Part shown: piece by piece, positions 20,486 to 29,026 of the stretch
How the letters are laid out: each line of letters starts with the position of its first letter
Numbering within the stretch: position 1 is the stretch's first letter
DNA from: Micromonospora parva
GTDB lineage: Bacteria; Actinomycetota; Actinomycetes; Mycobacteriales; Micromonosporaceae
Reading direction: 5' to 3'
Assembly (NCBI RefSeq): GCF_000718515.1
Contig: NZ_JNZS01000002.1
Span: forward strand, 277,494-341,493
DNA: 64,000 nt
Made by a program: the position numbers and the translations under genes
The notes under the pieces: generated by a model
Told to the model about the DNA's origin: nothing
Seen by the model: the letters and a program-made list of their open reading frames with translations, nothing else
Databases searched by the model: none

Positions 20486-21486
20486 CGCACCCTCACCCTC
20501 GGGTCGATGAAGCTGTAGGAGAGATCAACCAGGAGGTTCACCAGCACGTACACCACCGCGATGATCAGAATGAAGCCCATCAGCACCGGATAGTCGCGCT
20601 GGCCGATGGCCTCGGCGACGAACGCTCCGATGCCACTGAAGGCGAAGACGGTCTCGGTCAGCACGGCGCCGGAGAGCAGGCCGCCCGCGAGCAGACCGAT
20701 CGAGGTGGCCACCGGCAGCATGGCGTTGCGCAGGACGTGCCGGCGACGGACCGTCTGCTCGGTCAGGCCCTTCGCCTCGGCGGTGCGTACGAAGTCCTCG
20801 TTGAGCACCTCGAGCACGCTCGCCCGGGTGATCCGGACGATGATCGCCAGCGGGATGCTGGCCAGCGCGATGGCGGGCAGCACCAGATGCCAGAGGGCGT
20901 CGGCTGCGGCGTCCCACTCCCGGGTCATCAACCCGTCGAGGACGAAGAAGTTGGTCACCCGGGTCGCCCCGAGCGTCGGGTCCTGCCGGCCGCTGGACGG
21001 GAACCAGTGCAGGTTCTCCGAGAAGATCGCTTTGAGCACGTAGCCCAGGAAGAAGACCGGGATGCAGATGCCGATCAGCGAGCCGCCCACAGACGCGTGG
21101 TCCAGGAAGCGGCCGCGACGACGGGCGGCCAGGTAGCCCAGCGGGATGCCGACACCGATCGCAATGATCATCGCGGTGATGGTCAGCTCGACGGTGCCGG
21201 GGAAGCGCTCGATGAACTCCGTGGTGACCGCCCGCTTGGTGGAGGTCGAGGTGCCCAGATCAAGCTTGATCATCCGCCGTACGAAGCGGCCGTACTGGAC
21301 CAGGATGGGCTCGTCGAGCCCCATGTTGCGGCGGATCGCGGCCCGCATCTCGGGGGTGCCGCGCTCGCCGAGGATGGCGGTCTCGGGGCCGCCGGGGAGA
21401 CGGCGGAGCCAGATGAAGAGCAGGAGGGAGAGCCCGAACAGCGTGGGTATCAGCTGAAGCAGGCGCCTGACGATGAACCGGAACAC
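20482..21486 (-). CDS. dppB: Peptide ABC transporter permease (DppB type)
   Basis: A 334-residue permease beginning M-F-R-F-I-V-R-R-L-L-Q, as is typical of DppB/OppB, with about six membrane segments and the EAA-type loop preceding the last two (R-T-A-E-A-K-G-L). It starts with GTG. It lies 85 bases downstream of the binding-protein gene, with a strong hairpin in the gap, and overlaps dppC. Confidence 0.92.
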   Translation of the reverse strand: MFRFIVRRLLQLIPTLFGLSLLLFIWLRRLPGGPETAILGERGTPEMRAAIRRNMGLDEPILVQYGRFVRRMIKLDLGTSTSTKRAVTTEFIERFPGTVELTITAMIIAIGVGIPLGYLAARRRGRFLDHASVGGSLIGICIPVFFLGYVLKAIFSENLHWFPSSGRQDPTLGATRVTNFFVLDGLMTREWDAAADALWHLVLPAIALASIPLAIIVRITRASVLEVLNEDFVRTAEAKGLTEQTVRRRHVLRNAMLPVATSIGLLAGGLLSGAVLTETVFAFSGIGAFVAEAIGQRDYPVLMGFILIIAVVYVLVNLLVDLSYSFIDPRVRVR

Positions 21487-21513
21487 GGCGGCCTCGAAGG
21501 GGTGCGGAGGGTT

Positions 21514-21546
21514 GCGGGCGGGCGCTGTGCGACAGCGCCCGCCCGC
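21514..21546 (-). promoter_or_regulatory. Intercistronic hairpin between dppA and dppB
   Basis: A perfect 14-bp GC stem (21514-21527 with 21533-21546) and a 5-base loop sit 26 bases after the dppA stop. Such structures commonly stabilise the binding-protein mRNA or attenuate readthrough, giving excess solute-binding protein over permease. Confidence 0.65.
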
Positions 21547-21571
21547 GTTCCTTGCTGCGTCAGATCAGGAC

Positions 21572-23233
21572 TTACTTGAACTCGGCGGTGGCGAAACGCT
21601 CGTCGGTGAGCGGGCTCGCCTTGACGCCGGTCACGTCCTTGCCGAACACGATCGCCGGCGGCGAGTGCGAGATCGGCACACCGGGCAGGAACTCCATCAC
21701 GGACTTGTTCAGGGCCTTGTACTTCTCGGTACGGGCCGCGATGTCCGCGGTGGTGTCCGCGTCCTTGAACTGGTCGAACAGGGCCTTGTTGTTGAAGCCC
21801 CACTCGTCCTTCGGCCGGTCGAAGAAGGTGCCGATGAAGTTGTAGGCGTCGCCGTAGTCACCGGTCCAGCCCAGGAAGTGGATGTCGTGCTTGCTACCCG
21901 AGGTGGTGGCGTTCAGGTAGTCCGGGCTCCACTTCAGCGGGATCGCCTCGACGGTGATGCCAACGGCCTTCAGGTCCGCCGAGAGCAACTCGAAGATGTC
22001 CTTCGGGTTCGGCATGTACGGCCGGGTGACCTCGGTCGGGTAGTGGAACTTCAGGGTCAGGTTCGACGCGCCCGCCTCGGCCAGCAGCGCCTTCGCCTTG
22101 GCCGGGTCGTAGGTGTACTTCGGAACGTCGCCGTTCCAGCCCTCGACGGTGTCCGGCATGAAGTTGTCGGCGACCTTGGCGCCCGGCGGCAGCTTGGAGG
22201 TGACCAGCTGCTCACGGTTCAGGGCGTACGCGATGGCCTGCCGGACCCGGAGGTCGGCGAGCTTCGGGTTGCCCTTCTGGTTGATCGCCAGGTAGAGCAC
22301 GTTGAACGCCGGGCGGGTGAGCATGTTGAAGCCTTCGCTCTTCAACGGCTCGACGTCGGCCGGGCCAACCAGGTCGTAGCCCTGGATGTCACCGGAGCGC
22401 AGCGCCTGCTTGCGGGCGTTCTCGTCCGAGATCGTCTTGAAGATGAGGGTCTTCAGCTTGGCCTTGGGGCCCGAGTAGTCCTCGTTGCGCTCCAGGGTCA
22501 GCGTCTTGTTTGCGACGTCCCAGGCCTTGAACTTGAACGGGCCGGTGCCGGTCGGGTGCTCCGTCGCGTACGCCGGGTACTTGATGTCCTCGGCGCTGCC
22601 CGCGACGTTGCTGGCGTCGAACTCCTGCAGCGCCTTCGGGCTGTGGATGGAGAACGAGGGGAGCATCAGCGCGGCCGGGATCTTGCTGGAGACCCGGGTG
22701 AACGAGAGGTCCACAGTGGTCGCGTCCTTGGCGGTGCACGACTTGAAGAGGCTCGGCGGAAGGTCCGCGTTCTCGTTGTTGGCGAAGCCGCCCATGACGT
22801 CCTGCCAGTACGCCGTAACATCCGGGCTCTGCATGAGGCCCTTGGCGTTGTACCAGCGGTTGAAGTTGACGCAGACGGCCTCGGCGTTGAAGTCGGTGCC
22901 GTCGTGGAACTTCACGCCCGAGCGGAGCTTGAAGGTCCAGGTGGTGCCGGCAGCGTCCGGGGTCCAGGACTCGGCCAGGCCGGGGGTGACCTTCGTGCCA
23001 CCCTCCTCCGGCCGGACCAGGGTCTCGAAGACCTGACGCGCCACACGCAGCGACTCACCGTCGCTGGCGAAGCTCGGGTCGAGCACCTTCGGGTCTCCGG
23101 CGACGCCGAAGACGAGGGTGTCCTTCTTGCTTCCACCGGATTTGTCGTCGCGGTTGCTCTCGGCGCAGCCTGCTACCGCGAGGGCCGCGACCGCGACGGC
23201 CGCGATCGCGACCTTCGGCCTGGGTGCACGCAT
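21572..23233 (-). CDS. dppA: Peptide ABC transporter substrate-binding lipoprotein (DppA type)
   Basis: A 553-residue extracytoplasmic peptide-binding protein (SBP_bac_5 family). Residues 1-23 form a lipoprotein signal with lipobox L-A-V-A-G-C. The body shows the family features R-Q-V-F-E-T-L-V, a W-T-F-K-L-R-S-G-V-K-F-H-D-G-T motif and R-Q-A-I-A-Y-A-L-N-R in the second lobe. The ATG at 23233 has GAGGTGAAG upstream. It is first in the five-gene dpp operon. Peptide length preference cannot be read. Confidence 0.93.
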   Translation of the reverse strand: MRAPRPKVAIAAVAVAALAVAGCAESNRDDKSGGSKKDTLVFGVAGDPKVLDPSFASDGESLRVARQVFETLVRPEEGGTKVTPGLAESWTPDAAGTTWTFKLRSGVKFHDGTDFNAEAVCVNFNRWYNAKGLMQSPDVTAYWQDVMGGFANNENADLPPSLFKSCTAKDATTVDLSFTRVSSKIPAALMLPSFSIHSPKALQEFDASNVAGSAEDIKYPAYATEHPTGTGPFKFKAWDVANKTLTLERNEDYSGPKAKLKTLIFKTISDENARKQALRSGDIQGYDLVGPADVEPLKSEGFNMLTRPAFNVLYLAINQKGNPKLADLRVRQAIAYALNREQLVTSKLPPGAKVADNFMPDTVEGWNGDVPKYTYDPAKAKALLAEAGASNLTLKFHYPTEVTRPYMPNPKDIFELLSADLKAVGITVEAIPLKWSPDYLNATTSGSKHDIHFLGWTGDYGDAYNFIGTFFDRPKDEWGFNNKALFDQFKDADTTADIAARTEKYKALNKSVMEFLPGVPISHSPPAIVFGKDVTGVKASPLTDERFATAEFK

Positions 23234-23497
23234 GTGTGCTTCACCTCGTCCTTGGGGGTACGGACAACGTGGTGACAGGGGTCACCGATGGCGGTGACCA
23301 TAGCTCCCGATGCGACCAGCCGGAAACAGCCGGGTGGACTGTTGGTATCGGATCGTGCCTCAACCGCCGCTTGACATTCGATTCGTAGGTAAACGGCGGC
23401 CAAAACCGATCAATCAGCACCCGCGATGCCAAACTGTTACGTCGAACAGCCCCGATGAGGGCACAGGTGTCAGATCATTTCCGGGCAGGGACACAGC
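23234..23497. promoter_or_regulatory. dppA upstream region
   Basis: With the recR hairpin, this forms a 313-base gene-free stretch. It is AT-richer than its surroundings around 23330-23450 and should hold the dpp operon promoter. A CCGCCG/CGGCGG inverted repeat (23364-23369 with 23394-23399) flanks an AT-rich centre containing TTGACA on the plus strand. No RNA gene is seen. Confidence 0.35.
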
Positions 23498-23529
23498 GGT
23501 GGCCGGCACCCACCCGGGTGCCGGCCACC
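23498..23529 (-). terminator. Terminator hairpin after recR
   Basis: A perfect 14-bp stem (23498-23511 with 23516-23529) with a 4-base loop ends 17 bases past the recR stop. Confidence 0.7.
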
Positions 23530-23546
23530 GGTCGTACGCCAGGGGG

Positions 23547-24140
23547 TCAGACCGCGCGACGCCCCTCGAAGGCCCGACCGAGGGTGATCTCGTCGGCGTA
23601 CTCCAGATCGCCGCCGACCGGCAGCCCGCTGGCCAGCCGGGTCACCGAGATGCCCATCGGCTTCACCATCAACGCCAGGTAGGTCGCTGTCGCCTCGCCC
23701 TCGGTGTTCGGGTCTGTGGCCAGGATCAGCTCCCGCACCCCGCCGCCACCGAGCCGGATCATCAGCTCCCGGATGCGCAGATTGTCCGGGCCGATCCCCT
23801 CCAGCGGATTGATCGCACCGCCCAGCACGTGGTAGCGACCGCGGAACTCACCAGTCCGCTCGATGGCCACCACGTCCTTGGGCTCCTCCACCACGCACAG
23901 CACCTCGTCGGTGCGGCGCGGGTCGCGGCAGATCCGGCACTGCTCGGACTCGGCCACGTTGTAGCAGGTAGTGCAGAACCGGACCAGCTCCTTGACCTTG
24001 CGCAGCGCGCCGGCCAGCCGGTTGACGTCGGCCGGATCCGCCGAGAGAACGTGGAACGCGATCCGCTGAGCGCTCTTCGGACCCACGCCCGGCAGCCGAC
24101 CCAGTTCGTCGATCAGATCCTGGATGGCACCTTCGTACAT
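23547..24140 (-). CDS. recR: Recombination mediator RecR
   Basis: A 197-residue RecFOR-pathway protein that helps load RecA on gapped DNA. It has the N-terminal helix-hairpin-helix [11 protein letters not shown], a four-cysteine zinc finger (C-T-T-C-Y-N and C-R-I-C-R-D) and a C-terminal Toprim domain (C-V-V-E-E-P-K-D, then D-P-N-T-E-G-E-A-T). Length is typical. It starts 8 bases after ybaB, with which it forms the conserved dnaX-ybaB-recR neighbourhood. Confidence 0.97.
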   Translation of the reverse strand: MYEGAIQDLIDELGRLPGVGPKSAQRIAFHVLSADPADVNRLAGALRKVKELVRFCTTCYNVAESEQCRICRDPRRTDEVLCVVEEPKDVVAIERTGEFRGRYHVLGGAINPLEGIGPDNLRIRELMIRLGGGGVRELILATDPNTEGEATATYLALMVKPMGISVTRLASGLPVGGDLEYADEITLGRAFEGRRAV

Positions 24141-24148
24141 CTGCCGGC

Positions 24149-24481
24149 TCAGAAACCGGGCAGGCCGAGGCCGCCCATGCCGCCGGCGACCGGGCCCATC
24201 TTGCGCTCGGTCAGCTCCCGGGCCGCCTCGGCGGCGTTGTGCACGGCCGCGATGACCAGATCCTCCAGCGTCTCCACGTCCTCCGGGTCGACGGCCTTCG
24301 GGTCGATCTTGATGGCCTTCAGCTCACCGGAGCCGGAGACGGTCGCGGTGACCAGCCCGCCACCGGCGGTGCCGGTCAGCTCGGCCTCGGCCAGCTCGGC
24401 CTGCGCGGCGGCGATCTGCTGCTGCATCTTCTGCGCCTGCTTCAGCATCTGCTGCATGTTCGGCTGTCCACCTGGGCGCAC
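24149..24481 (-). CDS. YbaB/EbfC family nucleoid-associated protein
   Basis: A 110-residue DNA-binding protein of the YbaB/EbfC family. The N-terminal helix [13 protein letters not shown] and the central [12 protein letters not shown] strand are diagnostic. It starts with GTG, preceded by AAGGAG at 8 bases. It is co-transcribed with recR. Function in nucleoid structure is known for homologues; the exact role here is unknown. Confidence 0.93.
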   Translation of the reverse strand: MRPGGQPNMQQMLKQAQKMQQQIAAAQAELAEAELTGTAGGGLVTATVSGSGELKAIKIDPKAVDPEDVETLEDLVIAAVHNAAEAARELTERKMGPVAGGMGGLGLPGF

Positions 24482-24658
24482 GGGATGGCTCCTTCTCGCA
24501 CTCGTCTGCTCGACCGCCGCTCAGCCTATCCGCTGGGACCGACCTCGCCCCGCCCGGTGCGTCCGCCCACGCCGGGCGCTCCGGGTACGGCTACCCCTAC
24601 CCCGAACCGGCCATCTGGTGGTAGTGCGCCCACGCCGCCGCACTGGTCTGCTCGGGGT

Positions 24659-25381
24659 ATGAACCTCACCCGTACCGGCCGGGTCGGCGCGCTGTGCTGG
24701 CTGGCGGCCACGCCCGTCTTCCTCGTCGCCAGTCTGGTCACCGGGCTGCGCTGGCGCGAGCCGACCTACAGCTGGGCCACCCACAACATCAGCGACCTCG
24801 GCAACGTCCACTGCGGCAGCTGGGACACCACCCGCCCCCGCTACGTCTGCTCGCCGTGGCACCCGCTGATGAACACCGCGACAGTGGCCACCGCCGTACT
24901 GCTCGCCGTCGGGCTCCTGCTGACCTGGCGGATCCTCGGCCGCGGCCCGGTGGTGCGGTCGGCTCAGACCCTCCTGTTGCTGGCCGCCGGCGGATACGCC
25001 CTAGCGGCCGGCTACCCGGCCGACGTCAACGAGAACCTGCACGTTCTCGGCGCATTCCTGATCATGGGTCTGGGCAACGTCGGTCTGCTCCTCGCCGGCT
25101 TCGCCCCGAGCGGCACGACGCTCGGCCGGTACCGACGACTCACCCTCACCGCAGGGCTCATCGCGCTGGTCGGGACGGCATTGTTCGCCGCCCAGCAGGG
25201 CCTGGGAATCGGGGTAGGCGGCATGGAACGAATAGCCGTCCTACCCTTCCCCCTCTGGGCCTGCTGCCTGGGAGTCTCGCTGGCCGAACCCCCTCCCCTG
25301 CGCGATCTTGCACTTTCCGCGCCGACATCGGAGGGCATTCTGCCCATTTCGACTACTGAAACTGCAAGATCGGGGAGCTGA
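24659..25381 (+). CDS. DUF998 family membrane protein
   Basis: A 240-residue protein with about six membrane segments, starting at the ATG at 24659. The pattern T-H-N-I-S-D-L-G after the first segment, the C-V/C-S-P-W-H-P-L-M-N loop and G-Y-P-A-D-V-N-E-N-L-H match actinobacterial DUF998 proteins. The role is unknown. The last 25 or so codons coincide with a palindromic intergenic repeat (25304-25371), so the C-terminal tail after P-P-P-L-R-D is probably repeat-derived. It lies divergent to ybaB and convergent with dnaX, 14 bases apart. Confidence 0.75.
   Translation: MNLTRTGRVGALCWLAATPVFLVASLVTGLRWREPTYSWATHNISDLGNVHCGSWDTTRPRYVCSPWHPLMNTATVATAVLLAVGLLLTWRILGRGPVVRSAQTLLLLAAGGYALAAGYPADVNENLHVLGAFLIMGLGNVGLLLAGFAPSGTTLGRYRRLTLTAGLIALVGTALFAAQQGLGIGVGGMERIAVLPFPLWACCLGVSLAEPPPLRDLALSAPTSEGILPISTTETARSGS
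25304..25371. repeat. Palindromic repeat with GATCTTGC ends, family B copy 2
   Basis: The arms 25304-25317 and 25358-25371 match at 13 of 14 positions and carry the same GATCTTGCACTTTC terminus as the element at 6268-6334. It lies wholly inside the 3' end of the DUF998 coding frame, just before the convergent dnaX stop. Confidence 0.65.
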
Positions 25382-25395
25382 GGGCGAGGCGAGGG

Positions 25396-28300
25396 CTAGC
25401 GGGCGTCGACTTCGTTGATCTTCTCGGCGCCGAAGGTTTCCCGGAGCAGCCGTACCGCCTGCTCCTCGCTCGACTCCCGCGCGGTCTTCTCGTCGATGAT
25501 CTCGTCCAACGGCTCGTCGCCCGGGTCGAACCCCTCATAGACCGGGGTCGCCGCCGGTGCCGCGCCGCCGGGCCGGCCGGCTCGCGTCGGACCATCGAAG
25601 TCCGGGTCGTAGGGCGGCTCGCCGGCCCATTCGGCGTCCGCGATGGGCCGGGCCGCCGCTCCGGTACGCGCACCGCGCCCCGCCGCCGCCGCGCGAGCCG
25701 CGGCGATGGCGCTGCTCACCGGGGCACCACCGGCTGTCGCCGGCTGCCGGGCCGCCGGCGTCGGGTTACCCCGCCCGCCCGGCCTACCGCCACCGGCCGC
25801 CGCCCCGGGACCACCCGAACCGCCGGGTCCGGCACCGTTCGCACCGCCGCCGCCGTTGGTGCCGGTGCCGTTGGTACCGCCGCCGTTGGTGCCGCTGCCG
25901 TTCGCGCCCCCGCCGTACGCGCCGGTCGACGCCGATGCAGGCTGGGAGCCGTCCGGGCTCGACCCGCTGCCGGCCGACGCGCCGCCGGGTCGGGCGGCCT
26001 CCGGCCAGTCCTCGTCATCCGTCGCCTCGGCGACGGGCGCACCGCCGCCGGGGCGGGCCGCCTCCGGCCAGTCGCCCTCGTCGTCCGCCGCCGGGGACGG
26101 CACCGCACCCTGACCACCGCTACCCGCGCCGACACCGCCCCGCGAAGCCGGGCCGGCAGCGCCGGTCGGGTTCACCGCAGCGTTCGACCCTGACGCAGGG
26201 TCGAAGCCTGACGCGGGGTTCGAGCCCGGCGCGGGGTTGAAGCCAGAGGCAGGGTTCGAGCCCAGCGCAGCGTTCGAGCCTGACGCAGGGTTGGAGCCCG
26301 GCGCAGGGTTCGAGCCAGGCGCAGCGTTGAGGCCTGACGCAGGGTTCAAGCCCGGCGCGGAGTTCGAGCCCGGCGCACCGTTCGACCCTGACGCAGGGTC
26401 GAAGCCTGACGCGGGGTTCGAGCCCGGCGCAGGGTTGAAGCCAGAGACAGGGTTCGAGCCCGGCGCGGAGGGCGAGCCAGGGGCGTTCGAGTTCGGAACG
26501 GCTGGCGGCGCGCTCGTCGGGCCGGCCGTCGGGGTCGCGGCGGGCGGGGCTGCGGAGCGGGCCGGGGCGGCGGGTTGCGAGCGCGGAGGGCCGGACAGCG
26601 ACGCGCCACCGCGCTCGCCGGCCACCTCACACCGGATCTGCCAGCGCCCGCCCAACTCCTCGTAGAGCGCGTCGGTGAGCACCGCCGCGTGGTCGGCCAT
26701 CATCTTGGCCAGCACTGTGGACTTCACCGTCAGGACCAGCATGTCGCCGTCGAGTTCACGGACCACCGCGTCCCGCATCAGGGCGGCGATCCGCTTGTTG
26801 GTCCGGTTGACCTTGCCGACCACGTCGGGCCAGACGCGGCGCACCGCGACCGCGTCCAGCGCGGGGGCCGGTGCCCCCGGACGGGGCGGCGCGGGCGTGG
26901 CCGGGTCGGGAAGCACCGCCGACGGTGGCACCACGCGACGCGGGGCCGGCCCGGCGGGCGAGACGGGGACGGTCGGGTCAGCGGCGGCCGAGCCGGTCGA
27001 CGCGCCCGGGGACGCCGGGATCGGCGAGTCGGCCGTCGACACGTACGAGGCCGGCGCACCGGAGGTCGGAGCACCCGAGCTGGGAGCGCTTGACATCGAA
27101 GCGCCGAAGGCGGGTGCCCCGGTGGCCGAGGCGGCCGGCGCGGGAGCACCCGGGGCCGCAACGCCCCGGGTCGGGGACGCGGCCGGGTCGACCTCCCACG
27201 GCGGGGCGGAGGTCGGGGCGTTCGCGGGGGTGGCGGCAGCCGGGACCGGTGCGGCGGGCTGTGGGCGTACCCCTGGGTGGTTGGCGGGCGCGGAGCCGGC
27301 GGCTGCCGACGGCGCGTCGGTGCCGCCCAGGGTGAGCCGGCGTTCCATCCGTTCCAGGCGCTGGAGGAGGCCGCCGGTGGTGTCGTCGACGCCGGGCAGC
27401 AGCATCCGCGCGCAGATCAGCTCCAGCAGCAGGCGGGGCGCTGTGGTGCCGCGCATCTCCACCAGGCCGTCGTGCACGATGTCGGCGCAACGGGAGAGCG
27501 TGGCCGGGCCGAGTTGCGAGGCCTGGGCGGCCATCCGCTCGATCTGGTCGGCCGGACCGTCGATCAGGCCCTTCGCGGCGGCGTCCGGCACCTGCTGGAT
27601 CACGATCAGGTCGCGCAGCCGTTCCAGCAGGTCGGAGGCGAACCGGCGCGGGTCGTGCCCGGCCTCGGCGACCCGGTCGACGGTGGCGTACGCGGCGGCC
27701 CCGTCCCCGGCGGCCAGCGCGTCGCACATCTCGTCGATCAACGCGGCGTCGGTGACCCCGAGCAGCGCGGCGGCCCGGGCATAGGTGACCCCCTCCGGGC
27801 CGGCCCCGGCGATGAGCTGGTCGAGCACGGAGAGGCTGTCCCGGGCGCTGCCGCCGCCGGCGCGGACCACCAGCGGGAAGACCGCCGGCTCGACGGCGAC
27901 GCCCTCGGCCTGGGTGAGCTGCTCCAGGTACGGGCGGAGCACCTTCGGCGGGATCAGCCGGAACGGGTAGTGGTGGGTCCGCGACCGGATCGTCCCGAGG
28001 ACCTTCTCCGGCTCGGTGGTGGCGAAGATGAACTTGACGTACTCCGGAGGCTCCTCGACCAGCTTGAGCAGGGCGTTGAAGCCCTGGGTCGAGACCATGT
28101 GCGCCTCGTCGATGACGTAGATCTTGAAGCGGCTGCTGGCTGGCGCGAAGAAGGCGCGCTCGCGCAGCTCACGGGCGTCGTCGACACCACCGTGGCTGGC
28201 CGCGTCGATCTCGATCACGTCGATCGAGCCGGCACCGTCGGTGGCCAGCGAGCGGCAGGACTCACACTTGCCGCACGGCTCCGGGGTGGGGCCCTGCTCA

Positions 28301-28488
28301 CAGTTGAGCGACCGGGCCAGGATCCGGGCGCTGGAGGTCTTGCCGCAGCCGCGTGGGCCGGAGAAGAGGTAGGCGTGGTTGAGCCGTCCGCTGCGCAGCG
28401 CCTGCGACAGCGGCTCGGTCACGTGCTCCTGACCGATGACCTCAGCGAAGGTACGCGGCCGGTACTTGCGGTAGAGCGCCAGCGTCAC
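25396..28488 (-). CDS. dnaX: DNA polymerase III subunits gamma and tau
   Basis: A 1030-residue clamp-loader ATPase. GTG at 28488 starts V-T-L-A-L-Y-R-K-Y-R-P, with GGAGG about 8 bases upstream. Walker A is G-P-R-G-C-G-K-T (44-51), followed by a zinc module C63, C72, C75, C78, and Walker B V-I-D-E-A-H. The conserved clamp-loader core ends near residue 370. The rest is very long and low in complexity: Pro/Ala-rich (about 400-530), a folded segment around 535-620 (tau domain IV-like, A-V-R-R-V-W-P-D-V-V), 16 hexapeptide repeats (about 673-768), a Gly/Asn-rich stretch and a final acidic tail. No slippery AAAAAAG-type frameshift site is seen. It lies downstream of the SRP RNA. Confidence 0.95.
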   Translation of the reverse strand: MTLALYRKYRPRTFAEVIGQEHVTEPLSQALRSGRLNHAYLFSGPRGCGKTSSARILARSLNCEQGPTPEPCGKCESCRSLATDGAGSIDVIEIDAASHGGVDDARELRERAFFAPASSRFKIYVIDEAHMVSTQGFNALLKLVEEPPEYVKFIFATTEPEKVLGTIRSRTHHYPFRLIPPKVLRPYLEQLTQAEGVAVEPAVFPLVVRAGGGSARDSLSVLDQLIAGAGPEGVTYARAAALLGVTDAALIDEMCDALAAGDGAAAYATVDRVAEAGHDPRRFASDLLERLRDLIVIQQVPDAAAKGLIDGPADQIERMAAQASQLGPATLSRCADIVHDGLVEMRGTTAPRLLLELICARMLLPGVDDTTGGLLQRLERMERRLTLGGTDAPSAAAGSAPANHPGVRPQPAAPVPAAATPANAPTSAPPWEVDPAASPTRGVAAPGAPAPAASATGAPAFGASMSSAPSSGAPTSGAPASYVSTADSPIPASPGASTGSAAADPTVPVSPAGPAPRRVVPPSAVLPDPATPAPPRPGAPAPALDAVAVRRVWPDVVGKVNRTNKRIAALMRDAVVRELDGDMLVLTVKSTVLAKMMADHAAVLTDALYEELGGRWQIRCEVAGERGGASLSGPPRSQPAAPARSAAPPAATPTAGPTSAPPAVPNSNAPGSPSAPGSNPVSGFNPAPGSNPASGFDPASGSNGAPGSNSAPGLNPASGLNAAPGSNPAPGSNPASGSNAALGSNPASGFNPAPGSNPASGFDPASGSNAAVNPTGAAGPASRGGVGAGSGGQGAVPSPAADDEGDWPEAARPGGGAPVAEATDDEDWPEAARPGGASAGSGSSPDGSQPASASTGAYGGGANGSGTNGGGTNGTGTNGGGGANGAGPGGSGGPGAAAGGGRPGGRGNPTPAARQPATAGGAPVSSAIAAARAAAAGRGARTGAAARPIADAEWAGEPPYDPDFDGPTRAGRPGGAAPAATPVYEGFDPGDEPLDEIIDEKTARESSEEQAVRLLRETFGAEKINEVDAR
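26183..26470. repeat. 18-bp minisatellite inside dnaX
   Basis: Sixteen head-to-tail 18-base units of the type TTCGAGCCCGGCGCAGGG encode hexapeptides such as A-P-G-S-N-P and A-S-G-F-D-P. Units 1-4 and 12-15 agree at 70 of 72 bases, which indicates a recent higher-order duplication with a 198-base period. The reading frame is kept throughout. Confidence 0.9.
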
Positions 28489-28574
28489 TCGTCCCGCCTC
28501 CTCTCGACCGAGCCATTCTGCGCCGGTCGGGCGCGGGTGACCACCCACCCCGCCGCGGCGCCCGGGCCTACGGA

Positions 28575-28684
28575 CTTGATCGACTCGGCTTCCTGGCCGC
28601 CGCGCTTGATCGACTCGGCTTCCTGGAAACCGCGATGTCCGTCTGGCCGGGACACCGCGACATCATGAATGTCGAGTGGATCAA
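28575..28684. repeat. Palindromic repeat family C, copy 1, with partial duplication of its end
   Basis: A unit at 28605-28684 has TTGATCGACTCGG and GAGTGGATCAA inverted ends and an inner GATGTCC/GACACCGCGACATC fold. Its left 22 bases are duplicated exactly at 28575-28596. Aligned in reverse complement it matches the element at 40658-40736 along its whole length. It lies between the dnaX start and the SRP RNA 3' end. Confidence 0.7.
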
Positions 28685-28704
28685 CCAGCCCACAGACAAA
28701 AAGG

Positions 28705-28787
28705 CCTCCCGTGCACCCGGCAGAGCTCGCTTATCCTTGCTGCCTTCCGGCCCTGGGGAGGTTCACGAGATACCGCCGCACGGGAGG
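28705..28787 (-). ncRNA. ffs: Signal recognition particle RNA (4.5S type)
   Basis: On the minus strand the sequence contains the SRP RNA apical signature GGCCGGAAGGCAGCAAGGA and its pairing strand around AACCTCCCCAGG. The outer 10-bp stem pairs 28705-28714 with 28778-28787. A TTTTTG run directly follows the 3' end (28697-28701) and serves as terminator. The size, about 83 bases plus short ends, fits the small bacterial SRP RNA. Its place upstream of dnaX is conserved in actinobacteria. Confidence 0.92.
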
Positions 28788-28871
28788 TGACGCCCAGCTT
28801 ACCCGACCGCCCGTCGATCTTCAGGGGGTGGTGGGGTGGCCCGGCCGACACGGGCCTGTATCCTGGCTCGC

Positions 28872-28956
28872 GGAGGATTCGCCTAGAGGCCTAGGGCGCA
28901 CGCTTGGAAAGCGTGTTGGGTTTACACCCTCACGAGTTCGAATCTCGTATCCTCCG
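28872..28956 (+). tRNA. tRNA-Ser (anticodon GGA)
   Basis: An 85-base class II tRNA. The acceptor stem is GGAGGAT with ATCCTCC, the anticodon arm is CACGC-TTGGAAA-GCGTG (anticodon GGA, reads UCC/UCU), a long variable arm follows, and the T loop is GTTCGAATC. CCA is not encoded; discriminator base G. Confidence 0.96.
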
Positions 28957-28978
28957 CTCACCTGAGCAGCACGAACGA

Positions 28979-29007
28979 CAGGGCCGGCCCCAACGGGACC
29001 GGCCCTG
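28979..29007 (+). terminator. Terminator hairpin after tRNA-Ser(GGA)
   Basis: A 9-bp GC stem (28979-28987 with 28999-29007) begins 23 bases after the tRNA. Confidence 0.55.
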
Positions 29008-29026
29008 AGTCGTCTGCGCGGTGACG

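Noticed and set aside
26183..26470. Regular repeats considered as a CRISPR array
   Set aside because: Units are contiguous without spacers, are 18 bases long, keep the dnaX reading frame, and no cas genes are nearby.
25396..28488. Programmed frameshift in dnaX to make gamma
   Set aside because: No A-rich slippery heptamer is present in this GC-rich gene; gamma production cannot be supported.
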